Source of the DNA: Vespa crabro | Lineage: Eukaryota; Arthropoda; Insecta; Hymenoptera; Vespidae | Direction of reading: 5' to 3' | Assembly (NCBI RefSeq): GCF_910589235.1 | Contig: NC_060963.1 | Coordinates: 1,406,001-1,470,000 of the forward strand | DNA: 64,000 bases | Part shown: positions 1 through 12,164 of the stretch, piece by piece | Position numbering within the stretch: the stretch's first letter is position 1 | How the letters are laid out: each line of letters opens with the position of its first letter | Translations under genes and position numbers: made by a program | Notes under the pieces: model-generated | The model's database searches: none | The model's input: the letters and a program-made list of their open reading frames with translations, nothing else | Told to the model about the DNA's origin: nothing

Positions 1-3000
1 AACAGGTATATTTTATTTTTCTTATTTTTTATATTGTAAACTAAAGACGAACAACTTGTGTGTTAGGCATAAGTAATCTATATTTTAATTTGTTTACAGG
101 AATGGATTCCAATTGGTGGGTAATAAAGCCGGACTTCAGATTACCTACAGAAGAAGAAATCAGAGCTATGGTATCTCCGGAACAATGCTGTGCTTACTTT
201 AGTATGATTGCAGCAGAACAAAGATTGAAAGATGCAGGATATGGTGAAAAATTCCTTTTTACTCCTCAAGATGATGATGATGAAGAAATGCAATTGAAAA
301 TGGATGACGAAGTCAAAGTAGCCCCATGGAATACAACGCGTGCATATATCCAAGCTATGAAAGGAAAATGTTTATTGCAGTTAGCTGGTCCAGCTGATCC
401 AACAGGATGTGGTGAAGGTTTCTCATATGTTAGAGTACCAAATAAGCCAACTATCAGTAAAGTTAGTGTAGTAATGTTTTATATTTTAAATGTTGCACTT
501 TTTTTTTTTTTATTTAATTAACGTTTGCAATATAGGAAGAACAAGAAGCACAACCGAAAAGAACAGTAACAGGAACAGACGCAGATTTAAGAAGACTTTC
601 ATTAAATAATGCAAAGGCACTTCTTAGAAAGTTTGGTGTTCCAGAGGAAGAAATAAAAAAGCTTTCACGTTGGGAAGTTATAGATGTGGTTAGAACATTA
701 TCAACTGAAAAAGCAAAGGCTGGAGAAGAAGGTATGACAAAGTTTTCAAGAGGTAATAGATTTTCTATAGCGGAGCATCAGGAAAGATATAAGGAAGAGT
801 GTCAAAGAATCTTTGATTTACAAAATCGTGTCTTGTCGTCCAATGAGGTTTTAAGTACAGACGAAGGTGAAAGTTCAGAAGAAGACAGTTCTGATATAGA
901 GGAAATGGGTAAGAACATTGAGAATATGTTATCTAATAAAAAAACGAGTACTCAGTTATCCCTGGAACGGGAAGAGCAGCAAAGACACGCGTTACGAAAG
1001 ATGATGATAGATGAAGTCCAGGAACAAGACAAAAAACCTAAAGAAAAAAAGAGAGACGACGAGGAAGACAATAATCCTGTTAATAATTTTGGCACCCAAC
1101 AAGGAAGATTACTTAAAATTTATCGTACTTTTAGAAATCACGAAGGAAAAGAATTCACTAGAGTTGAGTTAGTTAGAAAGCCAGCTGTAATAGACACTTA
1201 TTTAAAGATAAGAAATTCTAAAGATGAAACATTTATTAAACAATTTGCTACATTGGATGAAGCACAAAAAGAAGAAATGAAAAGAGAGAAAAGAAGAATC
1301 CAGGAACAATTGAGAAGAATAAAACGTAATCAAGAACGAGAACGTATGCAAGGCGGTTCCATTGGTACAAGCAACACTATCAATCCTATGTTTGATCGTA
1401 GTGGCACTAATACTCCTACCACTACATCCTCTACTAGTATCCTTCCATTTTGTAATTACCAATCAACTTCCCCAGCTTCTAAACATCCTAAGCCTGAAAT
1501 TTCTCCTTCTAAACGTAAAAAACCTAAACTGAAACCAGATTTAAAATTAAAATGCGGCGCTTGTGGTAATGTAGGTCATATGCGAACTAATAAAGCTTGT
1601 CCATTGTATCAAAATAATGTAACTACTGCACCAGTTAATGTTGCTATGACTGAAGAACAAGAAGAAGAAATAGAGAAGCAACTTAATACTGATGATCAAG
1701 ATCTCGTTAATGTCGATGGAACAAAAGTTAAATTATCATCTAAATTAATTAAGGTTGTACAATATTACACCAGAAATATTTTCTATAAAAATATATCATA
1801 TCTAATGTGAATATTTTTTTATTTGTAAATTTGTATTATAGCACGCGGAAGAAATGAAAAGACGTACTTTACTTCTAAAAGTTCCAAAGGAAGCAGTGAA
1901 TTCAAAGAAAAGAAGAAGAGCTACTGGAGACGATCACTGTGATTATCTTAAGAGACAACAAAGACCAGCCAATCGTCGTAGAACCGATCCTGTTGTTGTT
2001 ATGTCAACTATGCTAGAAAGCATTCTAAATGAAATGCGAGATTTACCAGATGTTCAACCATTCCTTTTCCCAGTTAATCCGAAGGTATATATTTTAATGT
2101 CAAGTAAATGATTGATAAACACAAATGAATTTGATGTGTGAAATCAATTTATGCGTATATATTAATGGTTTCTTTAGGCTGTTCCTGATTATCATAAAAT
2201 CATACAAAGACCTATGGATTTACAAACAATACGTGAAAACTTAAGATTAAAGAAATACCAAAGCAGGGAAGAATTTTTGGCTGATGTCAATCAAATAGTT
2301 GAAAATTCTACACTTTATAATGGACCAAAATCCTCATTAACAGTAGCAGCCAAACGTATGTTAGAAACATGCGTAGATAGACTTGGTGAAAAAGAAGATC
2401 GTTTAATGAGACTCGAAAAAGCAATTAATCCTCTTCTTGATGACAATGATCAAGTTGCTCTTACATTTATTTTGGATAGTGTTGTCAATAATAAATTGAA
2501 ATCGATGACAGAAGCCTGGCCATTCCTAAAACCTGTTAATAAAAAATTAGTGAAGGATTATTATAATGTAATTAAACGTCCAATGGATTTGGAGACAATT
2601 TCAAAAAAAGTTTCAGGTGAACTGCAATATAATTTTTTATGTGAAATTATTGTTATAAATATATATATATATATATAATATTTTGATTAATTTTGGATAT
2701 ATATATATTTTTTAAAGCTCACAAGTATCATAATCGCCATGAATTCGTTAGAGATATTGAACAAATTTTGGAAAATTGTACAATTTATAATGGAAAAGAA
2801 TCTCCATATACGCATAAAGCTGAATTACTTGTTAAAGTCTGTAAAGAGACCTTAGACGAGGTAAGATTAAGAAAAATAAAGATGCTTTCTTTTTATTTTG
2901 TCAACATACATTCTATATTTTATAATTCATTATTTTGACATCGTAAAATTAATAAAAACATATGTTGCAGTATGACGAGCATCTAACTCAATTAGAAAAC

Positions 3001-3924
3001 AATATATTGTTGGTACAAAAAAGAGCAATGGAGCAAGCAGATATAGATTCTTCATGGCTTGGTCCAGATGAAGAAAATTATACTATCGTAGAGCCTGAAT
3101 TCAGAGGGGTAAGAGTCCATGAATCAAATCTAGTATGATATTAATAGGACAATTGATTGATATCTAATATAATTAATATTTGTAATTAATTACAATTGTG
3201 TGTTTTTTTTACACTTATTATCTCTCAGAGTCAAACTAGTTCACCAGAAAATCCTTTTGGAAAGTCAAGCATGGATGATTTTGATTTTGTCGATGTGGAA
3301 GGTGATATGGAAAGTGATGCTGGAAGAAATGTACATTCAAAGAAAAAAGATGTACTTGAAGAAGGTAAGAGATATGTCTACCAAAAAATATTTTTAAAAT
3401 TTAAATGATTAATATATTACTAATTCTTATTTATAATTTTAGATCTGCAATTTTCAAGTGAAGATGAATTTGATGAAGTTCCATTTGGAACAGATGAACA
3501 ATCTGAGCATAATGAAATGGAAACACTTGAATTGAATGAAGTTAGAGAAGGAGGAGTAGTTTTGGCTGATGATGACAGTCAACAAGCTGCAGAAGCAATG
3601 GTACAACTAGGGAATGTTGGATTTTATATGGGAGAACAACAATTACTCCAACAAGGTATAGCCGATTTTAAAGAAAAAATAAAGATAGAAATTAAACAAA
3701 TACCTAAATATTATTTAAAATAACCTGAAATATTTATAATATTGTTCTCAGATGAGAGTATGGATGTCGATCCAAATTACGATCCATCAGATTTTCTATT
3801 GGCTGGATTACCAGCACGAGAAGATAAAGCTAATACTGAAAATAATATTGCACAATGTAAACAAGAAAATCAACAGCAACCTTTACAACAAGAAGAAGAC
3901 GTTGGCGGAGATCTTTGGTTTTAA
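1..3924 (+). CDS. Taf1: TAF1, TFIID subunit 1 (3' part, 10 exon pieces)
   Basis: Largest TFIID scaffold subunit, acting at core promoters in the nucleus. Exons: 1-5 (tail of an upstream exon, inferred from a donor at 6), 100-461, 536-1753, 1842-2084, 2178-2616, 2718-2860, 2971-3108, 3229-3364, 3443-3655, 3752-3924. Phases close exactly and give 1021 residues plus stop. The first large exon ([13 protein letters not shown]...) is the end of the conserved central TAF1 domain. A CX2CX4HX4C zinc knuckle ([17 protein letters not shown]) lies at about residues 461-477. Two bromodomains follow, at about 1990-2340 and 2440-2820, each with the acetyl-lysine-binding Asn in a YNG motif (TLYNGP, TIYNGK). 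The acidic tail ends GGDLWF. The exon at 2178 could be mis-ended at 2609, but the donor at 2616 keeps frame and the family alignment. The 5' two-thirds of the gene is outside the window. Identity is very secure; the piece at 1-5 is less so. Confidence 0.96.
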
Positions 3925-4397
3925 ATATATTAAAACTAAAAAATAAAGTATTTTATATTGTAAAAATTTAACAATCTTGTATAAGTTGAGCATTGTATAT
4001 AGAAATCTGTGATATATTCTATTATACATATAATGGTATCCATAGATACAACAAAACATTCTGTTCTTTTGTAAATATTAAATTTCTATACATGTATAAT
4101 ATTGAGAAGCTACATAAAAAAAAAAATATATATATATATATGTAATCTACTACTTGAAAACTGAAATCTCTTTTGCAAAATTGATACTATAAAATGGTAT
4201 TGATTTTCAATGATCTCCTTCGCATCATACACAATTACAATTATAAACATAATATTATATTATATTAATATTAATGTTATAGAAAAGTTTTGTTTTAATG
4301 ATTACTACAGTTGAATCAATAATTACAGAATATATGTAAATATTATTTTTTAAATCCTTTATGCTTCCAGATATATAAAGATAAAACTCTTAACAAA
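3925..4397. other. Intergenic gap between Taf1 and the EFR3-like gene
   Basis: AT-rich, with a short (TA)n run near 4127-4141. The reading frame of the next gene is open back to 4323, just after an in-frame TAA at 4320, but contains no ATG before 4398. Two acceptor-like AGs lie in this stretch (ends 4328 and 4370), so a small upstream exon cannot be excluded. I found no coding sequence resembling an EFR3 N-terminus. Confidence 0.6.
3942..3947 (+). promoter_or_regulatory. Polyadenylation signal of Taf1
   Basis: AATAAA 18 bases after the TAA stop of Taf1. This gives a very short 3' UTR if it is used. Confidence 0.6.
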
Positions 4398-5804
4398 ATG
4401 ATACAAATAATTCAAACTGTCAATCAAAATCAATTAAAAGATTATGAACCAGACATAATAATGACATATATAATTAAAATACTTTTTCATTACGAAGAAA
4501 CATATAAAATTGATGTGTGTGAATGGAAACGTCGACGAAAAATACGACTTGCACAAAATAGTTACCATCATTTATTGGAAGTATATATTCCTGGAAAAAC
4601 AAAACAGATTGTACATGCTGTCATTAATACAATTAACGAAGATAAATTATGGAAATTTGAGACCTTTTCTTTAGAAATAATAAATAACTTAATGGATCAT
4701 GGCATTGATGGTTCAGTAGTGGTTCATACAATATTGAATTTAATAGAATCAACAGATAAAAATATATATGACATCAGAATTATTATCAAAATTCTATATG
4801 AAATATTAGATTCTTATGACTGGCCTGAAACTAATGATACAATAACTGTGATAGAAAGACTTTTAAATTTCTTTTATAAAACTATAATAAATACAAATAC
4901 AAATACAAATACAAATACAAAGGATACATTACTTTTTTCTAAAAAACTTCGAAAAGGTTTTGAAATATGTATCAGAAACATAATTAAACATTTATCCAAT
5001 GATCAACTTCTTATCATTGTACATCATATGTGCTCATGGACTATGCAAAAAAATATGAGTGATAATATTATATTGGGATTCGGTAGTATTTTAGAATATA
5101 CAGCTTATATGCATCAAACAACTCTGTATGAAAAAACTCTAACACCAATAATATTTCCCTTATTGATGCAAATGATAGCATCCAATAGTAAAATAATCAG
5201 TTTATTAGGTAATAGAGTTATACAATATTTGATAGATCGAAAAAAAAATAGAATAAATTTTAATACTCCCAAAATTTTTTTTGACAATGTAGACTTCGAT
5301 TTAAAATTAAGCAATTATTATAAAGAAGACAAAATATTTCTTAAAATTCATCGTGAAATTTTACATGATAGCCTACTTAAGAGTATTTTGAATCATCGTA
5401 CATCCCGTATGAATTTAGAAACTAGTTATTGCACAATATGTATCATAGCAATCGAAGTTCCTTGCGGTTTCACAACTGCAGCATTAGTTTGTTTAACTAT
5501 GAACTTACAAAACTTAATTTTAAAAGAAAATAATCCTCATAGTATAGCATCATATCATATACATGCTATTGTCATATCAATTATGTCTCTTTTATGTTGG
5601 ATTCATAAGGCTAAAGTTTTTTATAAATATGTCAATAAAATTATGATGGAGAGAGCGGACTGGGCTCCACACTTAAATCCACCAATTCAGTCTGAATATA
5701 ATTTTGCAGTACATCATATTTTTTGGTACAAACCAGAATTATATTTTATTGATTGGGAAACGCGATATTGCTTATGGAAATGTTTTCGTCTTCAAAATTA
5801 TTGA
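4398..5804 (+). CDS. EFR3-like protein, intronless and N-terminally short
   Basis: A single 468-codon open frame. The pattern matches the middle and C-terminal part of EFR3 (rolling blackout/stambha A in flies), the plasma-membrane scaffold that recruits PI4-kinase III alpha. Visible matches in order: HHLLEVYIPGKTKQIVHAV with DKLWKFETFSLEIINNLM (family: a conserved '..HKLW..FA..CFKIIM' stretch), VIQYLIDRKKNRINF (family: MHNLMDRHDNR), FLKIHREILHDSL, the helix pair around ICIIAIEV, and KVFYKYVNKIMMERADWAP. Missing are the Cys-rich palmitoylated N-terminus and first ARM-type helices, about 200 residues; only about 470 bases separate the ORF from Taf1. It carries an ACAAAT hexanucleotide run (Thr-Asn repeats, about 4893-4920). 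The intact frame with strong divergence suggests a constrained, possibly retroposed paralogue rather than the main EFR3 gene. Assignment is by remembered family pattern, not by a search. The start could be in a missed upstream exon. Confidence 0.62.
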   Translation: MIQIIQTVNQNQLKDYEPDIIMTYIIKILFHYEETYKIDVCEWKRRRKIRLAQNSYHHLLEVYIPGKTKQIVHAVINTINEDKLWKFETFSLEIINNLMDHGIDGSVVVHTILNLIESTDKNIYDIRIIIKILYEILDSYDWPETNDTITVIERLLNFFYKTIINTNTNTNTNTKDTLLFSKKLRKGFEICIRNIIKHLSNDQLLIIVHHMCSWTMQKNMSDNIILGFGSILEYTAYMHQTTLYEKTLTPIIFPLLMQMIASNSKIISLLGNRVIQYLIDRKKNRINFNTPKIFFDNVDFDLKLSNYYKEDKIFLKIHREILHDSLLKSILNHRTSRMNLETSYCTICIIAIEVPCGFTTAALVCLTMNLQNLILKENNPHSIASYHIHAIVISIMSLLCWIHKAKVFYKYVNKIMMERADWAPHLNPPIQSEYNFAVHHIFWYKPELYFIDWETRYCLWKCFRLQNY

Positions 5805-6264
5805 AATAATAACCTTAAAAATAACGTTAAATAAAATATTATTAATATGTATTATTATTATATATATATATCCTTCCTTTTTAAAATATAAGAAATAAAA
5901 TATTTGTTATATGCTTTATATTCGTCTTTTATAAAGACAGTTATTTATATAACATTAAAAATAGCAATTCTTAAAAACGCACTGGATATCATTTAATGCC
6001 AATGAAAATATCAATAATAAATGCTGTTGATTATATGCATTCGTACATATAAATCTTGAACTATTTTTCAACTTGGTAAATAAGGTTGCTCATACTACTT
6101 TAAATAATACTTAGTCTCTTATCTGCACGATATGATTACCCTGACCTGAGAAACCATTTTGGTCATAATAAGAAACATTATTTAACGATAAATTTGATCC
6201 AAATTATTAGTCTTCTTGATTTTTCTAAATTTTTGTAATTCATCAATACAGAAATAAATCAAAG
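5805..6264. other. Intergenic gap with presumed pyd3 promoter
   Basis: AT-rich, no repeat and no further ORF. The only moderately complex piece (about 6110-6180) lies 90-150 bases upstream of the pyd3 start and is the likeliest promoter region. No clear TATA or initiator could be named. Confidence 0.4.
5830..5835 (+). promoter_or_regulatory. Polyadenylation signal of the EFR3-like gene
   Basis: AATAAA 26 bases after the stop codon; a second AATAAA lies at 5894-5899. Both are in plain AT-rich sequence, so the motif may be fortuitous. Confidence 0.45.
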
Positions 6265-6745
6265 ATGTACGAATCAACTATCGATGAAATTTTAAAAGTG
6301 CATTTACCAGACGATGTTTTGCCAGAAATTAATCGTCTTTTGTATGGCCGCAACATAAAGTAAGATTTAACAAAAATGTATATTTCATTCCTTCAAGAAT
6401 AATAGGTTATTCATACAAAATATTTATTGTTCTTTCTATATCTTATCATAATCATACACATCAAGTAAACAAATTTTAATATGTTAATAGAAAATTAGAT
6501 TTAGCAGATTGGAAAAATGACTATAATTTGGAAAGACAAGGTTGGATATTAAATAGTATTGTTGAAGAACAATTACGTCCTAAACGCATTGTGCGTGTAG
6601 GATTAATCCAACATTCAATCGTTTTACCAACAACAGATCCAATAGAAAATCAAAGAAATGCAATACATAATAAAATAAAAGAATATATTGATTATGCAGC
6701 TACTTGCAAAGTTAATATAATTTGTCTACAAGAAGCTTGGCGTAT

Positions 6746-6782
<37 letters not shown>

Positions 6783-7839
6783 TATGAGATAAAAATTTAC
6801 ATCATAATAATTTTTATAAAATGATAATTGTATTATAGCTATGCCATTTGTATTTTGTACAAGAGAAAGATATCCATGGTGTGAATTCGCTGAAGATGCT
6901 GAAAATGGGCCAACAAATTTATTATTATCAAAATTAGCAAAAGAACATAATATGATTATTATTTCTCCAATTTTGGAAAGAGATAGTGCTAATGGAGATA
7001 CTTTGTGGAATACATCTGTTATTATTAATATAGATGGCAAAATTATTGGTAAACATCGAAAAAATCATATACCACGTGTTGGAGATTTCAATGAATCTAC
7101 GTATTATATGGAAGGAAATACAGGACATCCTGTTTTTGATACTTGTTATGGACGCATTGCTGTTAATATATGTTATGGACGTCATCATCCTTTAAACTGG
7201 CTTATGTTTGGATTAAATGGAGCAGAGGTAAATATATTGTAATTTTCTTCTTTCTGAAATTTAAACTAAACGAATTTAAATTATGTTTAGATTGTCTTCA
7301 ATCCATCAGCCACTGTTGGTAATTTATCTGAACCTTTATGGCCTATAGAAGCAAGATGTGCTGCAATTGCTAATAATTATTTTACGTGTGCCATCAATAG
7401 AGTTGGGACTGAAATATTTCCCAATAAATTTACGTCGGGTGATGGAAAGCCATCTCATAATGATTTTGGGCACTTTTATGGTTCCTCTTATATTACTGCA
7501 CCTGATGGCACACGGACCCCAGGTTTAAGTAGATCTAATGATGGATTACTTATTGCAGATTTGGATCTTAATCTTTGCAGACAAGCAAAAGATATGTGGG
7601 GATTTAGAGTAAGTTTTTTTTTTATTTTATTTTAATTTTTTTTTCCTTTTTTCCTTTTTTTTTTTAGAAATAAGTACAAATATTTCTATATACGAACTAC
7701 ATCAAAAATGTCGAATATATGTAATGTTCAATGAGTATAAATCATTTATAAAGAATTAATACTTAATATATTTTTTTAGATGACTCAACGACTGGACATG
7801 TATGCTAATGAACTTGCTAAATTCGTTCAACAAAATTGA
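6265..7839 (+). CDS. pyd3: Beta-ureidopropionase (beta-alanine synthase)
   Basis: Last enzyme of pyrimidine catabolism: hydrolyses N-carbamoyl-beta-alanine to beta-alanine, CO2 and ammonia in the cytosol. In insects beta-alanine also feeds cuticle tanning. Exons 6265-6359, 6491-6741, 6839-7227, 7291-7608 and 7780-7839 close in frame to 370 residues plus stop, close to the roughly 385 usual for the family. The nitrilase-superfamily Glu-Lys-Cys triad is present: Glu113 in CLQEAW, Lys190 in [14 protein letters not shown], Cys227 in [12 protein letters not shown]. The N-terminal helix ([20 protein letters not shown]) is typical of the animal enzyme. Residue 116 is a Pro made across an intron (c|ct) where the usual residue is Thr. 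The start is the first in-frame ATG. The gene is complete and appears intact. AATAAA follows at 7894-7899. Confidence 0.96.
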
Positions 7840-7893
7840 ATATTGTTACATAAATTATATGTTTCATTTTATTAATCTTATATGTAAATATCA

Positions 7894-7899
7894 AATAAA
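7894..7899 (+). promoter_or_regulatory. Polyadenylation signal of pyd3
   Basis: AATAAA 54 bases after the stop. A TTTATT at 7868-7873 (AATAAA on the - strand) could serve the convergent Br140 gene, in which case the two 3' UTRs overlap. Confidence 0.5.
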
Positions 7900-7946
7900 A
7901 TATAAAAACGAATGAAATATATTTAAGCCAGAAAGCATAAATATAC

Positions 7947-7952
<6 letters not shown>

Positions 7953-8017
<65 letters not shown>
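7953..8017. repeat. (TA)n microsatellite between convergent genes
   Basis: About 65 bases of pure TA dinucleotides in the 325-base gap between the pyd3 stop and the Br140 stop. Nothing else is seen in that gap. Confidence 0.95.
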
Positions 8018-8027
<10 letters not shown>

Positions 8028-8164
8028 TATACTTATAAAATTATATAATCATTAAAGGTATTTTTTAAGAATGAGTCATAATCAATGTATTATAGAGTGA
8101 ATTGAACTAACTATATAACAAATTGAAATAACTATAAATTGCAAAACTATTTAAGATGCATGAA

Positions 8165-9316
8165 TTAGATGTTTGATCCTGCGTTTAATGTAGTATTATG
8201 TGTCTGTTTTCGGTAATGCAAAGCTTCTTGATAGGCCTTTTTTACTGCTTTCCTATCAGCAGGTTTACGCGACTCTATTAATTTAGATTCATCAAGTTCT
8301 TGGGATACACCCAATTTTTCTAGTTTTTCACCTGGTAACCATTGCCTGCATTAAAATGAAAAATATACACATAATGATATTGACAGTATAAATATATTAT
8401 ATTAAATTTTTTTTTACCATGTACGTTTCGTATCGAAGAAAAGAACAAGGAAAACTGGTTCTTTGTAATTATTAGCTAGTACCAATACATCATCAGGAGG
8501 GGCTGGAATAGGTACACCTTTATGTATGGTACCACGAGGTGTATTAGGGTCTATAATCAAAGCTGGATACCAAGGATATCCACGACATTTAGCCCATACA
8601 AGTTGTAAAGCTTCTAACTTTCCACTATTTCCTGATTTTTCGTTAGTTTCTTTATTGGTTTCATGTGTATTTAATCTCTGTTTTTCTTCTTCTGGATCTG
8701 GTGTAGCAGATCTGCTTGTTGAACAACTACTACAACTTGATGATTGACTCTCTCCTTCACCGGCATCACTGTCCATTGTTCCGCTTCTGTAAATTTAATT
8801 AACTTTCTGTAGAGAAATATAGTTAAAAAATATTAATTTTTATATACCTTTTCATAGATATAATTCATATGAAATTATTTACCTATACACTTTGAAACTG
8901 TCACTTTGTTTCTTTTGATTATTTTCTGGAAGAAACATTTGTCCACTTCTGCTAGCACGTGCTTTGGCTTTACGGGTAAACAGTACAGCTGTTCTTCGAT
9001 TGACACCACCTGCACCAACTTCTTTTTCTCCTGTATTTAATTCCGTTTCATTGCGATTACGATTAGATCTTTCTCTTTTTCTAGATTTCGAAGCACTTTG
9101 CTCTGTTTGACAAAGAGTATTAAGTTCTGGATAATCTTTACAAGCTTGTTCTATGAGCAAACCACCTTGCTCTTTCATTTTCAATCCTGCTTTGTAAAAC
9201 ATGGTATCCTTACGATTATAAGCCAAACAGTTATTGACCATTAAATTGAAATCTGTTTCAAAAGCTCCAATAGTGTCATATTCCTGCTTCTCGATTTTAA
9301 TCTATAATATATAAAA

Positions 9317-9368
<52 letters not shown>

Positions 9369-11596
9369 AATAAATAAATAAATAAATAAATATATACATA
9401 TACAATTACCTGCATTGTAGAAAGATCCATCGGATGTGAAACTATATCAAGATAATCAGGAACTTCTTTAGTATTAACTGGTTGACCAAATACATCATTG
9501 ACATCTCTTAATTTAATAGCTTCTAATAATGTAAGCAAAATACTTTCCAAAGGTCGTAATTGAAACCATAAGCACTTTTCTTTCCTATAATATACACATA
9601 TTATTTCAAATGATTCTTCAATAAGTATTCTTAAAAAAGTAATATAAAAAATACCTACACTTTGAATAATTCTTTCTTCAGCTTTTCTCGTTTCCGTACT
9701 AATTCACATAGCAATCGAGCACGTTCTAAATCCTGTCGTAAACATTGCCAATACTTAAGTTGACGATAAAGTTCTCCGCGTAATTCACTATCTGGAGACG
9801 GTGAGCAATTACCTCCTAATGGAGGAGGCCTTGATTGTGGATGTGAACTTTGCAATCTTCTAAGGAGAGGTACACCATTTCTATATTGACGTTTCAGCGT
9901 CCAGTATGCTATAAGACGTTGAATCAACTGACTTCTCTTTGGGAGACCTTCTGCTAAACTAATTAATGTTTTCTAGATTACTATACATTCACAATTATAT
10001 TTCATGAACTATAGCTTTTCCCTGGATGATAAAGTAAAAAATGAAAAACCACAATATATTTTACCTAGCAATTTCTTTTATACGCTCAGGTGGTATTGTG
10101 GGTATGGATATAACTGGTGCGGATGAACTCTTTTTATTAGCAATTGCTCTTCGTCTTGCATCAGCAGGATTTGTTGAAGGCTGATAATCTGCTGGTGTAT
10201 GTGTTTCACAATATGCTGTTTTCTGAACTAGCATTGGTTCTCCATTAGCAGGTTGTACTGTTCTCATACGCATACAAAGACCAGCTTGTTGTGCACAAGT
10301 AACATGAAATGCTGCATAACAGTTAGTTTTATGACACTGAATACATGCACCTGCACCTCTACGTTTACAAACACAACAAGTAAGCCTCCAACGAGCTGCC
10401 GGAATACTTTCTACGCTGTCTATTGGTTCTAGGAAAACTGTATTAGCAAATCTTACTTCTGGTATCCACAATGCACATACTACATGAGCCCACGTAGCTG
10501 GACGATCAGTCTGTTTGAAAGCACCACCTCTATTTGGACACAACACACAATCGACGGCTCTAGATGGACTTTGTAAACATCTTCTACACAACCACTGTCC
10601 TTCAGGAATATATGGTACACCATAGCAATCTTGATGAACAGCAAGATTGCACATATCACAAAACAAAATTGCATTACTATTCTGACATTCTCCATCCATA
10701 CATATACAACATACTGCATCCTCATCAGCGGCAATACCAACTCCACCATTACTTTCTTGCTGAAAATAAGATTCCTTTTCTAATCTATCCATTAATAATT
10801 CAAATATATCTGGTTCTAATGGAGGTAAAAGTCCTGAGGCTATTCGTCGTTCATTAACTATAGATAGCCATGCAGTATCTTCCTCATCCAGATCATATTC
10901 TACTTCTCCTATAACAACAATACAAACTTTATTTTATAACCAGGATTTTGTAATTCTTTAATAATCTTTAAATAAGCAGAAAAATTAATCATTAAATCAT
11001 ATTTACCATCAAGCTCTTCGCCACTCCGTTCCATAAATCTAACATAAGAATTTGGAAGAGGTTCAGCTTCACCAAGTTGCCTTTCATATCCTTCTATTTC
11101 TATAACTTTTGCAGTAGGTAAACTATTCAGTGTGTTTTTATCTTCTTTATCTTTATCAGAATTAGAGTTTTCCTTCGAAGTTAAATTTTTCTCATCCTGT
11201 TCATTACTTTCAATAGTTATAACCGGAAGTGCTTCAGCTATTTCTATTTTAACAGGTTTATTACTATCCTCACCTATTGGATTTACCTATTAATAATAGA
11301 TAAAATTATTTATGTAAACAGATATCATTGAATTAAGTTCTTGAAAATATTAAAATCGAAATAACCTATACTATACATATATTATAATATAAGTGTTAAA
11401 GAAAGAATAACATTTATTTTTAATTACTATATAAATGTACAAGCTTGCATTAAAAAATAACAACAATAATCATACATACTAAAACAAACTTTGTTGCTTC
11501 TTGTACATTTAGTACTTCATTATTTGAATTGTTTGTACAATCATTATGAACACCAATTCTATTTCTCTTTTTTTTATTAGATTGCGGAGTATTCAT
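8165..11596 (-). CDS. Br140: BRPF/peregrin family chromatin reader (PHD-PHD-bromo-PWWP)
   Basis: Scaffold subunit of MYST (MOZ/MORF, Enok) histone acetyltransferase complexes. Exons from 5': 11596-11480, 11286-11007, 10908-10065, 9958-9659, 9584-9410, 9301-8883, 8786-8418, 8345-8165; phases close to 894 residues plus stop. An EPL1-like segment (residues about 100-170, [20 protein letters not shown]) is followed by PHD1 from about 199 ([24 protein letters not shown]), a zinc knuckle and extended PHD2 ([27 protein letters not shown]), a [19 protein letters not shown] block, a bromodomain across exons 5-6 with the acetyl-lysine Asn in NNCLAYN, and a C-terminal PWWP domain from about 774 ([18 protein letters not shown]). 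The protein is shorter than the human members (about 1200), and the N-terminal C2H2 finger of the family is not seen. An in-frame TAG lies one codon upstream of the chosen ATG, but it is also a possible acceptor, so a missed 5' exon remains possible. Confidence 0.95.
9322..9390. repeat. Poly(A) 45-mer plus (AAAT)n inside a Br140 intron
   Basis: 45 consecutive A (9322-9366) running into AAAT repeats. On the gene's strand it is a T45 tract in the 108-base intron that splits the bromodomain, about 18 bases from the acceptor at 9302. Confidence 0.95.
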
Positions 11597-12164
11597 CTTC
11601 TATTATACTTTGTTTATAAACTTCACAAATACGATATTTTTCTAAATTTAAATTCAAAACATCTTTACAATATCTTTGGATACAATGTAATGATATAAAA
11701 AGCTTCACCAACACACTATTGCATTTGACCATCAATCGGTAATAGATGTACTACGTATCGCGCGTGTGATTTTAGCGACAGATATGGCCAAAGTATGAAC
11801 TACAAGCGCATAGAGGAACCATTTTCAATATGGACCAATCGTATCAATGTAAATTCAAGCGTTTTAGGTTAAAAACTCTTTAAGTATATTGAAAAAATCA
11901 AGTTGATATGTGATAGAGGATTTTGTATGTAGTAAAAATAATAGTACATTATCCAAAAGGAAAAAAAAATTCATACAAAATTAATTGAAAAATATTTATT
12001 AACTGTACAAAATTATCATATTTCATATTCTTATTAATTATTTATACAGCCATTTAAACAGTATTTAAACAGTATTTAAAAAGTTATTTAATCGACATTA
12101 CTTGATAAGGAATAAATAATAAAATATAACATATAAAAGATAATAACAACAGTTTGAAAAGATA
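11597..12164. other. Upstream region of Br140
   Basis: AT-rich with one more complex island at about 11,730-11,870 that holds CCAAT and ATGG-type motifs and lies 130-270 bases upstream of the Br140 start. It is the likely promoter. No ORF of note and no C2H2-encoding exon was found here. Confidence 0.4.

Noticed and set aside
4194..4268. 24-codon frame MVLIFNDLLRII... as an N-terminal exon of the EFR3-like gene
   Set aside because: It stops in frame before any GT donor and does not resemble the EFR3 N-terminus.
6726..7188. - strand frames over pyd3
   Set aside because: Shadows of the conserved pyd3 coding exons and the adjacent TA repeat.
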